Part shown: one piece after another, positions 5,987 to 13,630 of the stretch | How positions within the stretch are numbered: the first letter of the stretch is position 1 | Layout: the number at the start of each line of letters is the position of its first letter | IMG/VR virus record: IMGVR_UViG_3300024520_000124 | Location: 1-46,211 of that record | Reading direction: 5' to 3' (one strand) | Length of the DNA: 46,211 nucleotides | Source: a virus | The notes under the pieces: generated by a model | What the model was told of the DNA's origin: nothing | The model's database searches: none | What the model saw: only the letters and a program-made list of their open reading frames with translations | Program-made: the position numbers and the translations under genes

Positions 5987-7335
5987 GTGATCCTGACGAT
6001 CAACTGCCGCCCTATTCAGGGCCGAGCGAGGAAGGGGTATTGGGCTGCCTCTTCCAAAACCCCGACCTCCTGGTCGAGGCGGCGCCGGTGCTGCGCACCC
6101 CGATGGTCTTCTTCGACCTGCGATGTCGGCATGTCTATGAGGCGATGCTGTATCTGCAGGAGGAGAAACTCGGGATCGACACCCTCACGGTCCACAATCG
6201 GTTGAAGGAAATGAAGGTCGATATCGACCTCATGTTCCTCACCGGCCTGCCCGACGCCGCGCCCGTGGCCGATAACCTCGGGGGCTACATGAAAACGGTG
6301 CATAGCCTCTACCTGCGCCGTTGCCTGCTCAAAGTGGCGGGCGAGATCACGACGGCCGTCTTCGCGGCCGGTGATGACGACGACATCCATGAGCTGTGCG
6401 ACTCGATCGAGAAGAAGGTCATGCAGGTCTCGGAGATGCGTAGCGCCAAGTGTGAGGTCACCATCGGCGAGATGCTTGAAGGCACCGCCGAGGTGCTCGA
6501 TGGCTACGTGCGCGGCACTGGCACGGCAACCGGTGTGAGCACCGGCTACAACTACCTGGACAAGATGATCTGCGGCCTCAAGCCGGCCGAGATGATCACC
6601 ATCGCCGGCCGGCCAGGCATGGGGAAGACCAGCCTGGTGATGAACGTCATCGAAACGGTCGCCTGCAAGAACAACATCCCCACGGCCGTGTTCAGTCTGG
6701 AAATGACCGCACAGGAACTGGCGAACCGGTTCCTCTTCTCCTACGTGTCGGGAGATTTCCAGCGGTTCCGCACCGGGTTCCTGACCAACGACGACGTGCC
6801 GCACCTCTCCGCGGGCATGGCCGAACTGAGCCGGAAACCGCTTTACATCGACGATAGCCCGGGCCTCTCCATCGGAGACGTTCGCACCCGGGCGCGGCGC
6901 ATGCGCAGCCAATACGGCCTGGGCCTGATCGTGGTCGATTACCTGCAGCTGATGGTCGGCACCCGCCGCGAGTACTCCAACCGCGAACGGGAAGTGGCCG
7001 AGATCTCCGTGGGAATCAAAAACATGGCCAAGGAACTCAAGCTGCCCGTCATTGTCGCCGCGCAGTTGAACCGCGAGTTCGAACGTAACCCGAACCGCAA
7101 ACCGCAGCTAAGTGACCTGCGTGAGAGCGGTAGCGTGGAACAGGATTCCGACGTCGTCGGCTTCCTCTATCGTCCAAAGGACCGGCCCGAAGACGCCACC
7201 GCGGATTGGTCCGACCACTCCAGTCGCGTCAACCTGCTCATCGCCAAACAACGCAACGGACCCACCGGAGATGTCGAGCTGCTCTACCGCAAGAGCTGCA
7301 TGAAATTCACCGACTACCACCGGGTGCGCGAATGA
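5983..7335 (+). CDS. dnaB: Replicative DNA helicase, DnaB family, 450 aa
   Basis: This is the ring helicase that unwinds DNA ahead of the phage replisome. The N-terminal DnaB domain (about 10-110, starting Glu-Glu-Gly-Val-Leu-Gly-Cys-Leu-Phe) is followed by a linker and the RecA-like domain. The Walker A motif GRPGMGKT lies near residues 209-216. Walker B is near 313-322 (Leu-Ile-Val-Val-Asp-Tyr-Leu-Gln-Leu-Met). Next come the Asn-Arg-Glu-Arg-Glu-Val box and the Ala-Gln-Leu-Asn-Arg / Asp-Leu-Arg-Glu-Ser-Gly-Ser-Val-Glu-Gln-Asp motifs. Length matches the family (about 450-470). The GTG start is set by a strong Shine-Dalgarno, and the 3' end overlaps the next gene as ATGA. Confidence 0.95.
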   Translation: MSDPDDQLPPYSGPSEEGVLGCLFQNPDLLVEAAPVLRTPMVFFDLRCRHVYEAMLYLQEEKLGIDTLTVHNRLKEMKVDIDLMFLTGLPDAAPVADNLGGYMKTVHSLYLRRCLLKVAGEITTAVFAAGDDDDIHELCDSIEKKVMQVSEMRSAKCEVTIGEMLEGTAEVLDGYVRGTGTATGVSTGYNYLDKMICGLKPAEMITIAGRPGMGKTSLVMNVIETVACKNNIPTAVFSLEMTAQELANRFLFSYVSGDFQRFRTGFLTNDDVPHLSAGMAELSRKPLYIDDSPGLSIGDVRTRARRMRSQYGLGLIVVDYLQLMVGTRREYSNREREVAEISVGIKNMAKELKLPVIVAAQLNREFERNPNRKPQLSDLRESGSVEQDSDVVGFLYRPKDRPEDATADWSDHSSRVNLLIAKQRNGPTGDVELLYRKSCMKFTDYHRVRE

Positions 7336-7544
7336 TCAAGATGCACCGAATCGTGCGGGTGATGGCCATGGGAATCGATGGCATCTTCACCCGCGATGAG
7401 CTCTGCGATCGCACGCGACACGGGATCTACCGGCACACGCCCAGACCTCAAGTGCTCTCAGCGGTGAACACCACCCTGCGCCGACTGAAAAACGAAGGTA
7501 AACTGCGCAAGCTCGACGACGGCTATTGGGAGGTGGTCAAATGA
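7332..7544 (+). CDS. Small winged-helix-like protein, 70 aa
   Basis: It starts in an ATGA overlap with dnaB. The pattern Gly-Ile-Phe-Thr-Arg-Asp-Glu-Leu-Cys-Asp-Arg-Thr, then a second helix (Val-Leu-Ser-Ala-Val-Asn-Thr-Thr-Leu-Arg-Arg-Leu), then Gly-Lys-Leu-Arg-Lys-Leu-Asp-Asp-Gly-Tyr-Trp, is that of a minimal winged helix-turn-helix. Lengthening it upstream would only add sequence antisense-like to dnaB. It could regulate transcription or help terminase or helicase. Family not named. Confidence 0.65.
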   Translation: MIKMHRIVRVMAMGIDGIFTRDELCDRTRHGIYRHTPRPQVLSAVNTTLRRLKNEGKLRKLDDGYWEVVK

Positions 7545-7870
7545 GCGACCCATTCGGACCCTCGGCCGGCTCCGGCTACGGTAGCGCATTCGAGGTCCAT
7601 TGGGCGCGGGGTTCTACCACCGGTGCCATGCACGCGTTTGGCGGCTGGGACCGACAGACGCGGCTCAAGCGGGTCGCCAACATGATGAAGGAGGCCGGCC
7701 GGCTCGGCATAACAGTGAGACTCTTCCGGGAGGCCGGAGGGAGAGGGCTCGAGGTGAAGTGCGACCGCAAAACAATGAAGTTCCACCAACGCCGGATGGA
7801 CGGTCCCTTGGAGCTGTGGGAATACTTGGCAGACGCAATCGAAAGCGGAATAGAAAGGTTCAAATTATGA
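7541..7870 (+). CDS. Hypothetical protein, 109 aa
   Basis: ATGA overlap start (MSDPFGPSAGSGYGSAFEVH). A Gly/Ser-rich N-terminus leads to a basic alpha/beta middle (Arg-Leu-Lys-Arg-Val-Ala-Asn-Met-Met-Lys-Glu-Ala, then Val-Arg-Leu-Phe-Arg-Glu-Ala) and a helical end. Unknown function, between the winged-helix protein and the RyR-domain protein. Confidence 0.65.
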   Translation: MSDPFGPSAGSGYGSAFEVHWARGSTTGAMHAFGGWDRQTRLKRVANMMKEAGRLGITVRLFREAGGRGLEVKCDRKTMKFHQRRMDGPLELWEYLADAIESGIERFKL

Positions 7871-8208
7871 AACGAGTAGAACAAATCGCACAAATCGCAC
7901 ATGAAACCAACCGGGCATATTGCTCGACAATCGGCGATAACAGTCAGGTGCCGTGGGCAGCGGCGCCGGAGTGGCAACGCAACAGCGCAATCGCGGGGGT
8001 GGAGTTCGCGCTCAAGAACCCCGATGCCACCCCGGCGGATTCGCATGAATCCTGGCTGGCTGTCAAACGCAGCGAAGGCTGGAGCTATGGCGCAGTCAAG
8101 GATCCGCAGAAGAAGGAACATCCCTGCTTCCTGCCATACGAAGAGCTGCCAGGGGAGCAGCGGCTCAAGGACAGTCTCTTCCAGGCGGTAGTGCGAGCGA
8201 TGGTCTGA
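7867..8208 (+). CDS. RyR-domain protein, 113 aa
   Basis: Nearly the whole protein (about 5-110) fits the RyR domain first seen in ryanodine receptors and common in phages and bacteria. It shows Ala-His-Glu-Thr-Asn-Arg-Ala-Tyr, Val-Pro-Trp, Pro-Glu-Trp-Gln-Arg, Gly-Val-Glu-Phe, Ser-His-Glu-Ser-Trp, Gly-Trp-Ser-Tyr-Gly, Lys-Lys-Glu-His-Pro-Cys and Tyr-Glu-Glu-Leu-Pro. A nucleotide- or ligand-binding role is suspected for the family; its job in phages is not settled. AAAGG precedes the start, and the stop overlaps the terminase ATG by one base (TGATG). That coupling may point to packaging or regulation. Confidence 0.85.
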   Translation: MKRVEQIAQIAHETNRAYCSTIGDNSQVPWAAAPEWQRNSAIAGVEFALKNPDATPADSHESWLAVKRSEGWSYGAVKDPQKKEHPCFLPYEELPGEQRLKDSLFQAVVRAMV

Positions 8209-9956
8209 TGTCCACTGACTTCGCGGAGCACCTCACCACCGAAGCGGGCTACCACTCGCTCTTGCGGCTCATCAAGCCGCCCTATCACCCACTGCTCCCG
8301 GTTCCAACCCGGGAGCAGTGCCAGCATAAGGTCTATACCGCCGGCGACCAGGCCCTGCTCGATGTCTTCGAAGGCCGCTCGGCCGCCATCACCCGCGAGA
8401 AAGCCGATCCCTACGAATACGGCTACGACCCTGACTTCTGGGCCGACGCCGATCGGATTCTGGCGCTGAAGAAAGACATCTGCGTGCTGGGCGGCAACCG
8501 CTCCGGCAAATCCGAATGGGCCGCCAAGCGTTGCGTCCAAAAAGTAGTCAAAAAAGAGGGCGCCCAGGTCTGGTGCCTCTCCACCTCCAGCGATACCTCC
8601 AAACGCGATCAACAAAAGCTGATCTACAAATACCTCCCGCTCCACTGGAAGACCGCCAAGCGCTCTGAAATCTGCCGCATCACCTACAACATCAAGGACG
8701 GCTTTGCCGATGGCACCTTGGTCGGCCCTAACAGTTCAGAAATCCATTTCCTCAACTACAAGCAGGACCGCACCGTCATCGAGGGCGGCCAGGTCGACCT
8801 CTGGTGGGCTGACGAGCTCATCCCCATCGACTGGGTCGTCACCCTGCGCGGCCGCACGGTCGACCGCATGGGAAAAGGCATCGTCACCTTCACGCCCGTC
8901 AACGGATTCAGCGCCACCGTGGGCGAGTACGTCACCGGCGCCACAGTCGCCGCCTACACCGACACCTCGATGGAGGATTTGAAGGTCACCAAGAACTGGC
9001 CAGGCCTCGAGCCCGGTCAGGTCCCCTACATCCTCGAGTGCCTGGACGACAGCTACGGCGTGATCTTCTTCCAGCCCGAATGGAACCCCTACATCAGCTT
9101 CGAAGAGCTGCGCAAACTCTGGAAGAACCGCTCAAGCAAAGATCAGCTGATCCGGATCCACGGCGTGACCCGCAAAACCAGCGGCACCGTCTTCCCGCGC
9201 TTCGGCAAACACAACGTCATCCCGCACGACTCCATCCCGCCGGCGAGTGAGGGCACCAACTATCACGTCACCGACTTCGCCTGGCACCGCAACTGGGCCA
9301 TGCTCTGGGCCCGCTGCACCGAATACAAGGGTCGCAAGCGGGTCTTCATCTATCGCGAGTGGCCCGATTTCCAGACCTACGGCGAGTGGGCCATCAACAG
9401 CGAGAAGCCTGATGGCGAGAAGGGACCTGCCCAAACCTCCATGGGCTGGGGGATTAACGACTACAAACGCGAGATTCTGAGGCTGGAGGGTCACAAGCAG
9501 CTGCTGGCCTCCGGCGACGTCGATGCCGAAGTGGTCGAAACCCGCTACGGCGATCCGCGCAGTGGCAACGCCGAATCACTGGCCGATGAAGGCGCCACCA
9601 CCATCTTCCTGCAGCTCCTGGGCGATGTGGGCGCCCCCTCGATGGATATCCTGCCTGTCGTGGGCAAGGCCAACCGCGCGCTGATCTCCGAGGGGATCAA
9701 CCTGATCAATGTCTGGCTCGAATACAACGAGGACAAGCCGCTGGGCATCGAGAACGAACCGGAATTCTTCGTCTCCGAACGCTGCGTGAACCTGATTTCC
9801 TGCATGAAAATCTGGACCGGTGTCCTGCCCACAGGGGGTTACAACGAGAAGGGAGCCAGTAAGGATTTTATTGACTTGCTACGCTACCTCGCGGTAATGG
9901 ACATCAGTTATCTGGATCCGAACCGAAAAAGAAGCCGCGGGGGCGGGGCTTACTAG
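8208..9956 (+). CDS. terL: Terminase large subunit, 582 aa
   Basis: This is the motor and nuclease that packages DNA into the procapsid through the portal. Walker A GGNRSGKS is near residues 95-102, and Walker B with catalytic acid is near 196-203 (Asp-Leu-Trp-Trp-Ala-Asp-Glu-Leu). The C-terminal RNase H-like nuclease shows the expected spaced acids: Asp356 (before Phe-Ala-Trp-His), Asp449 (Tyr-Gly-Asp-Pro-Arg) and Asp553/Asp556 (Lys-Asp-Phe-Ile-Asp). Length is slightly above the usual 450-550. No small subunit lies next to it. The HTH protein at 45321 is a candidate by fold only. Confidence 0.93.
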   Translation: MSTDFAEHLTTEAGYHSLLRLIKPPYHPLLPVPTREQCQHKVYTAGDQALLDVFEGRSAAITREKADPYEYGYDPDFWADADRILALKKDICVLGGNRSGKSEWAAKRCVQKVVKKEGAQVWCLSTSSDTSKRDQQKLIYKYLPLHWKTAKRSEICRITYNIKDGFADGTLVGPNSSEIHFLNYKQDRTVIEGGQVDLWWADELIPIDWVVTLRGRTVDRMGKGIVTFTPVNGFSATVGEYVTGATVAAYTDTSMEDLKVTKNWPGLEPGQVPYILECLDDSYGVIFFQPEWNPYISFEELRKLWKNRSSKDQLIRIHGVTRKTSGTVFPRFGKHNVIPHDSIPPASEGTNYHVTDFAWHRNWAMLWARCTEYKGRKRVFIYREWPDFQTYGEWAINSEKPDGEKGPAQTSMGWGINDYKREILRLEGHKQLLASGDVDAEVVETRYGDPRSGNAESLADEGATTIFLQLLGDVGAPSMDILPVVGKANRALISEGINLINVWLEYNEDKPLGIENEPEFFVSERCVNLISCMKIWTGVLPTGGYNEKGASKDFIDLLRYLAVMDISYLDPNRKRSRGGGAY

Positions 9957-9969
9957 CACCATGTGAACC

Positions 9970-10317
9970 ATGACAGGATCAACCATCATCCGAGGCGGCG
10001 ACGACACCGCCAATGCCAACGACGTCAACGAATTACTGGTCGTCGCCGGCAAAGCTAAACTCTACAGCGTCAAGTGCTACAACGGCAATATCGCGGCGCG
10101 CTGGCTCCAGATCTTCAACGCAGCAACCGCCCCGACCGATTCAACGGTTGTGCCCTTGATCGTCTTACCACTGGCGGCCTCCGATGGCGGGGAGCTCAAT
10201 TTTCCTGAGGGCCGCATCTTCACGGCCGGAATCTATTTCTGCACCGCTGTCTTGGATGTTCTGAACGTCAAAGGCGCTGCGGATGCCATCTTCGACGCGA
10301 CCTACGAGATCCTCTAA
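9970..10317 (+). CDS. Small beta-rich virion-type protein, copy 1, 115 aa
   Basis: It is clearly related to the next gene. Both share Lys-(Leu)-Tyr-x-(Val/Ile)-(Lys/Arg)-x-Tyr-Asn-x-Asn-(Ile/Leu)-Ala-Ala-Arg-(Trp/Tyr) and a closing Gly-Ala-Ala-Asp-x-(Ile/Leu)-Phe-Asp-(Ala/Val)-Thr. The pattern of short beta strands suits a small beta-sandwich. Position between terminase and portal suggests a head decoration or fibre-type component, which is inference. Confidence 0.7.
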   Translation: MTGSTIIRGGDDTANANDVNELLVVAGKAKLYSVKCYNGNIAARWLQIFNAATAPTDSTVVPLIVLPLAASDGGELNFPEGRIFTAGIYFCTAVLDVLNVKGAADAIFDATYEIL

Positions 10318-10322
10318 AGCCT

Positions 10323-10673
10323 ATGAATGTAATCAAAACTCGAGGGGCAGACCGCGTGGCCAGTTCAACTGGGGCGGCGGCCAGCCTGATCGCGCTCACC
10401 GAGAAAGGTCGGCTCTACGGCATCAGGGTCTACAACAGCAACCTCGCCGCACGCTACGTCCAGCTCTACGACGCCGCCACCCTGCCTGCCGATGGCGCCG
10501 GCACCGAGCCGCTGGTCAGTAAATCGATTGCGGCAACCTCCTACGGCGAAATTCCCTTCCCGGAGGGTCGCCGCATGACCGCCGGCATCGTTGTCTGCAA
10601 TTCCACGACCGGCCATCAGAAGACCATCGGCGCGGCCGACATGCTCTTCGACGTGACCTTCGCCCTCACGTAA
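10323..10673 (+). CDS. Small beta-rich virion-type protein, copy 2, 116 aa
   Basis: A tandem duplicate of the 9970 gene, with about one third of positions alike by eye. It has the same length and the same placing of the Tyr-Asn-Ser-Asn-Leu-Ala-Ala-Arg-Tyr box, the Phe-Pro-Glu-Gly-Arg box and the closing Ala-Ala-Asp-Met-Leu-Phe-Asp box. It overlaps the next gene by one base (TAATG). Two diverged copies side by side may build a hetero-oligomeric head or tail part. Confidence 0.7.
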   Translation: MNVIKTRGADRVASSTGAAASLIALTEKGRLYGIRVYNSNLAARYVQLYDAATLPADGAGTEPLVSKSIAATSYGEIPFPEGRRMTAGIVVCNSTTGHQKTIGAADMLFDVTFALT

Positions 10674-10888
10674 TGCCTGTCCTGATGCGCAGAGCGCAAG
10701 TGGCCCACATGACCGGGCTGACTTGCGAGGCCATCACCGAACTCGCGAACAGCAACCAAATCATGGCGCTCTACCCCAACAAACCAAAAGCCGAAGGTGG
10801 CCGAGCCTACTTCACCACCCGATCGGTTAAGGCTTATTGCGAAGGACAATCCAAATGCCAGCCCCAGTTGACGAAGAGCAATCCATAG
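10673..10888 (+). CDS. Small MerR/excisionase-type HTH protein, 71 aa
   Basis: Residues 3-60 match the small winged-HTH pattern of MerR-N, helix_turn_helix_17 and Xis-like proteins (Met-Arg-Arg-Ala-Gln-Val-Ala-His-Met-Thr-Gly-Leu ... Gly-Gly-Arg-Ala-Tyr-Phe-Thr-Thr-Arg-Ser-Val-Lys-Ala-Tyr-Cys). It starts by TAATG overlap and its 3' end overlaps the portal gene by 34 bases. An excisionase would normally lie near the integrase, 30 kb away here. A packaging role such as a minimal small terminase is an alternative, since it sits between terminase and portal. Confidence 0.6.
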   Translation: MPVLMRRAQVAHMTGLTCEAITELANSNQIMALYPNKPKAEGGRAYFTTRSVKAYCEGQSKCQPQLTKSNP

Positions 10889-13182
10889 CCCGCGAAAACA
10901 AAGAGTCCAACGTCGAACTCCTGCGCAAGTATTATCAGGACGCCGGCACCACCGGGTTCTCAACGGAGCATGAGACCAGCGAAAATACCCGGCTCTGCAT
11001 CTGGCCCTACCAAGCCCGCGACGGCCGCAAATGGGATGAGAACTTCCCCGACGATCGCGGCGCCTTCCCGTGGCACGGCGCCTCCGATGTCCGACCCTTC
11101 CAGGCCGATGGCGTCTGTAACGAACTCGTTGGCACCTGCGAGCTCGCCTTCTGGCACGCCCAAACGCAGATGGGCGGGTTGGACCTGGGGGATTCGGAGG
11201 ACGCAGCGGCCGCCACGCAATACCTTGATTGGCTGGTCAACAACAAGTTGCTGGGACAGTTGACCACCGAGGTGGAGCTCCTCGCCCAGTACGGCATGGG
11301 CAACCGCTGGACCGCCCTTCACATCACCTGGGAACGAGAGGTCTCCTACAAGCTGCAGCCGGTGGAAATGCGTGGCCTCATCGCTCTGGCAGAGGAAACC
11401 GTGCGGCAGGATCCTCAGTTCGATGATGAAATCACCGAAATGCTCGTCAAGTTTCCCGCGATGGTGAAGGATCCCGTGTTCGAGGAAGAAGCCATCGCCG
11501 CCGCCCGCTTCGTCTATCATCGCTTCGCCATGGCAGGCATCACCGAAGACCTGCACGAGACCGAAATTCCGGTGCTCAGCCCAGCCGAGGCGCGCAAACT
11601 CGTCAAGGACCTGCGCAAACGCGGCAAGAGCGAAGTGCGCATGCCTTTCCTCTCCCGCAACCGCCCCTGCTTCGCCGCCCTGGAACCGTGGGTCGATATC
11701 GTCGTGCATGGCGACACAACCGACATCCAGCACGCTGAAGCGATCTTCATCCGGGAATGGTATTCCGAAGCGCGGCTGATGAGCATGGAGCTCACCGACG
11801 ACTGGGATCCGGAATTCATCGCCGCCGCCATCAAGACCAAGGGCCATGTCTCACATTGGAAGAATGTCGGCCTGGCCAGTGCGCTGGACGAAACGACCTA
11901 CGAATGGGAGCCGCTCCAAGGCAACCATCACATGATCGAAATCCTGCATGCCTACTACAAGCAGGTCGATAAGCATGGGGTCTCCAGCGTGCATCGCACC
12001 ATCTTCAGCCCTCACTTCACCAGCAATGAAACGGGCACAAAAGACCTGGTGGGCAGCCACGGTCTCATCAACTATCCCCACGGCGAATACCCGGTGAAAG
12101 TGTTTCGGCGCGAGAAACTCGGTCGCGCCATCAATCGCTGCCGCTCCGTGCCCGAATTGCTCATGACCAGCCAGATGGAGGAGAAGGTCCAGAGCGACTC
12201 GATCGTCGACCTGACCTCCATCGCCGTCGTTCCGCCGCTCAACTACCCCAAAGGGATCGCGCACGGCGAATACCGCTTCGGGCCGGCCGTGCAGAATGAA
12301 GTTCAGCCCGGGCGCGAACCCAAGATGATGGATATCCCCACCAAAGGGGCGCCGATTGCCTTCAGTCTGCTGGATTACATTCGGCACCGCAAAAACCGCT
12401 ACTTCGGCCTGATGGATGAGACTATCCCGCCGCAGGTCTCCCAACTCCTCCAGTCTCCGCTGGCCCGCAAGTTCCTGGTCTGCTGGAGCGAGGCGTTTCA
12501 GCAGGCCTGGCAGCTCTGCTTGCGCTTCTCCCCTGACCAGATCGAGCGCGTCACCGGCACCCGGCCGGCCGCGGTCGATAACGTGGCCGAGATTGGTGGC
12601 GAATACGATTTTGTGCTCCGCTTCGACGTCGCCCAACTGCAGCCCGACCTGATGACGGCCAAACTGGCGGCCTACAGCGAACTGCTACCCGAGGATGAAG
12701 GGGGCGTCATCGATCGCAGTGCCTTGACGATTGCCAAGGCGCGCATGATCGATCCGCACCTGGCCAAGCAGCTGGTGATGAACACGGGCAGCGCCAGCGA
12801 CAAGCTGCGCCGGGAAGTCTCCAGCGATATCATGGGCATGAAAATGGGCAACCCAGCCAAACTGCCCGACGCGTCCAACGACGCCACCGCACGCGGCCGG
12901 CAGCGGTTTGCCAAGGAGATTCTCGCAGCCAACGATCAATACATCCAGGTGCTCGACTCCAAGGTCATTGGTGAGATCTTCGGCCCCGAAGCCGCCAACC
13001 AGGTGGAACAGGCCAAACGCGAGGAACAATCCAACCAGGGCGGCCAGCCTGGCCAGGGCGTCGACGCGAAGTTCAGCCAGCTCATTGCGGACTACTTCAA
13101 GAATATCAACCTGGCAGTGGCTCAGCAGGACAATAAGCGCGTGGGCCGAATCGGTGTGAACCAGAATAAGCCCCAGCCATGA
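10855..13182 (+). CDS. Portal protein, 775 aa
   Basis: This forms the dodecameric ring at the capsid vertex through which DNA enters and leaves. The call rests on position between terminase and scaffold/capsid and on length. The sequence also fits large P22/N4-type portals: an N-terminal Trp-Pro-Tyr-Gln ... Trp-His-Gly-Ala-Ser-Asp-Val-Arg-Pro region, a wing and stem region, and a Gln-Leu-Gln-Pro-Asp-Leu-Met-Thr C-terminal helical barrel. The ATG at 10855 is preferred over a TTG at 10837 because GAAGGA lies 8 bases upstream. It ends with a Gln/Gly-rich tail and ATGA overlap. Confidence 0.8.
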   Translation: MPAPVDEEQSIARENKESNVELLRKYYQDAGTTGFSTEHETSENTRLCIWPYQARDGRKWDENFPDDRGAFPWHGASDVRPFQADGVCNELVGTCELAFWHAQTQMGGLDLGDSEDAAAATQYLDWLVNNKLLGQLTTEVELLAQYGMGNRWTALHITWEREVSYKLQPVEMRGLIALAEETVRQDPQFDDEITEMLVKFPAMVKDPVFEEEAIAAARFVYHRFAMAGITEDLHETEIPVLSPAEARKLVKDLRKRGKSEVRMPFLSRNRPCFAALEPWVDIVVHGDTTDIQHAEAIFIREWYSEARLMSMELTDDWDPEFIAAAIKTKGHVSHWKNVGLASALDETTYEWEPLQGNHHMIEILHAYYKQVDKHGVSSVHRTIFSPHFTSNETGTKDLVGSHGLINYPHGEYPVKVFRREKLGRAINRCRSVPELLMTSQMEEKVQSDSIVDLTSIAVVPPLNYPKGIAHGEYRFGPAVQNEVQPGREPKMMDIPTKGAPIAFSLLDYIRHRKNRYFGLMDETIPPQVSQLLQSPLARKFLVCWSEAFQQAWQLCLRFSPDQIERVTGTRPAAVDNVAEIGGEYDFVLRFDVAQLQPDLMTAKLAAYSELLPEDEGGVIDRSALTIAKARMIDPHLAKQLVMNTGSASDKLRREVSSDIMGMKMGNPAKLPDASNDATARGRQRFAKEILAANDQYIQVLDSKVIGEIFGPEAANQVEQAKREEQSNQGGQPGQGVDAKFSQLIADYFKNINLAVAQQDNKRVGRIGVNQNKPQP

Positions 13183-13457
13183 CCGAAACCGAACGCACTA
13201 TGCATATGACCAGTCTTTCCCGGCCGCAACGGGAAGCGCTGCTCCTGACCATGGAACAGAAAGAGGCGCTCGAAAGCGACGGCAGCGCGCTGCCTGGCGT
13301 CGGCACCGAGGGACGCCACTACCAGGCCGGTCGGTTGGCCATGTCCAAGGACGCCAAAGATCACTTCAAAGCCCTGCTCGACTCCACTGATGTCCCCGGC
13401 GATCGCACAAAAGAGATCAATCGCACCCCTCCTCCTCAGCAGCATCCCGCTGTCTGA
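13179..13457 (+). CDS. Small hypothetical protein after portal, 92 aa
   Basis: It starts by ATGA overlap with the portal gene (MTETERTMHMTSLSRPQREA). It is helical, charged and has no obvious domain. It is the last gene before the strong terminator at 13519-13555, so it closes the packaging transcription unit. Function unknown. Confidence 0.65.
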   Translation: MTETERTMHMTSLSRPQREALLLTMEQKEALESDGSALPGVGTEGRHYQAGRLAMSKDAKDHFKALLDSTDVPGDRTKEINRTPPPQQHPAV

Positions 13458-13468
13458 CCTTACCTTTT

Positions 13469-13493
13469 AAGCCCGCCTAAGCCCGCCTAAGCC
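13469..13493 (+). repeat. Tandem AAGCCCGCCT repeat, 2.5 units
   Basis: Two full 10-base units plus AAGCC in the gap after the portal unit. Each carries GCCCGC, the complement of GCGGGC in the 3' arm of the terminator downstream. The repeats could therefore compete with the terminator hairpin. Confidence 0.85.
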
Positions 13494-13495
13494 AG

Positions 13496-13513
13496 AAATC
13501 CTTGAAAGGATTT
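13496..13513 (+). promoter_or_regulatory. 8-bp stem-loop upstream of terminator
   Basis: AAATCCTT pairs perfectly with AAGGATTT across GA. It lies between the tandem repeats and the terminator. A two-base loop is tight, so the end pairs probably open. Confidence 0.6.
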
Positions 13514-13518
13514 CGATT

Positions 13519-13555
13519 GCCCGCGTTCTTGAACACCGAACGCGGGCTTCTCTGT
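13519..13555 (+). terminator. Rho-independent terminator after the portal unit
   Basis: GCCCGCGTTC (13519-13528) pairs perfectly with GAACGCGGGC (13538-13547) over a 9-base loop, and a T-rich tail (TTCTCTGTTT) follows. It separates packaging genes from scaffold and capsid. The remaining stretch to 13630 holds no gene I can support, only a weak AGCTG/CAGCT inverted repeat near 13568, and could contain the promoter for the capsid genes. Confidence 0.85.
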
Positions 13556-13630
13556 TTCTGAGCCCTGAGCTGAAAAGGACAGCTTCAATCAGATGCGGAA
13601 ACCGAACGTGCAGGGTTGAAGCACGGAATT

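Noticed and set aside
6016-6912. 298-codon minus-strand frame opposite dnaB
   Set aside because: His/Asp/Val-rich shadow of the helicase, whose motifs are clear on the + strand.
11851-12636. 261-codon minus-strand frame opposite the portal
   Set aside because: Overlaps the middle of a well-supported gene and has shadow composition.
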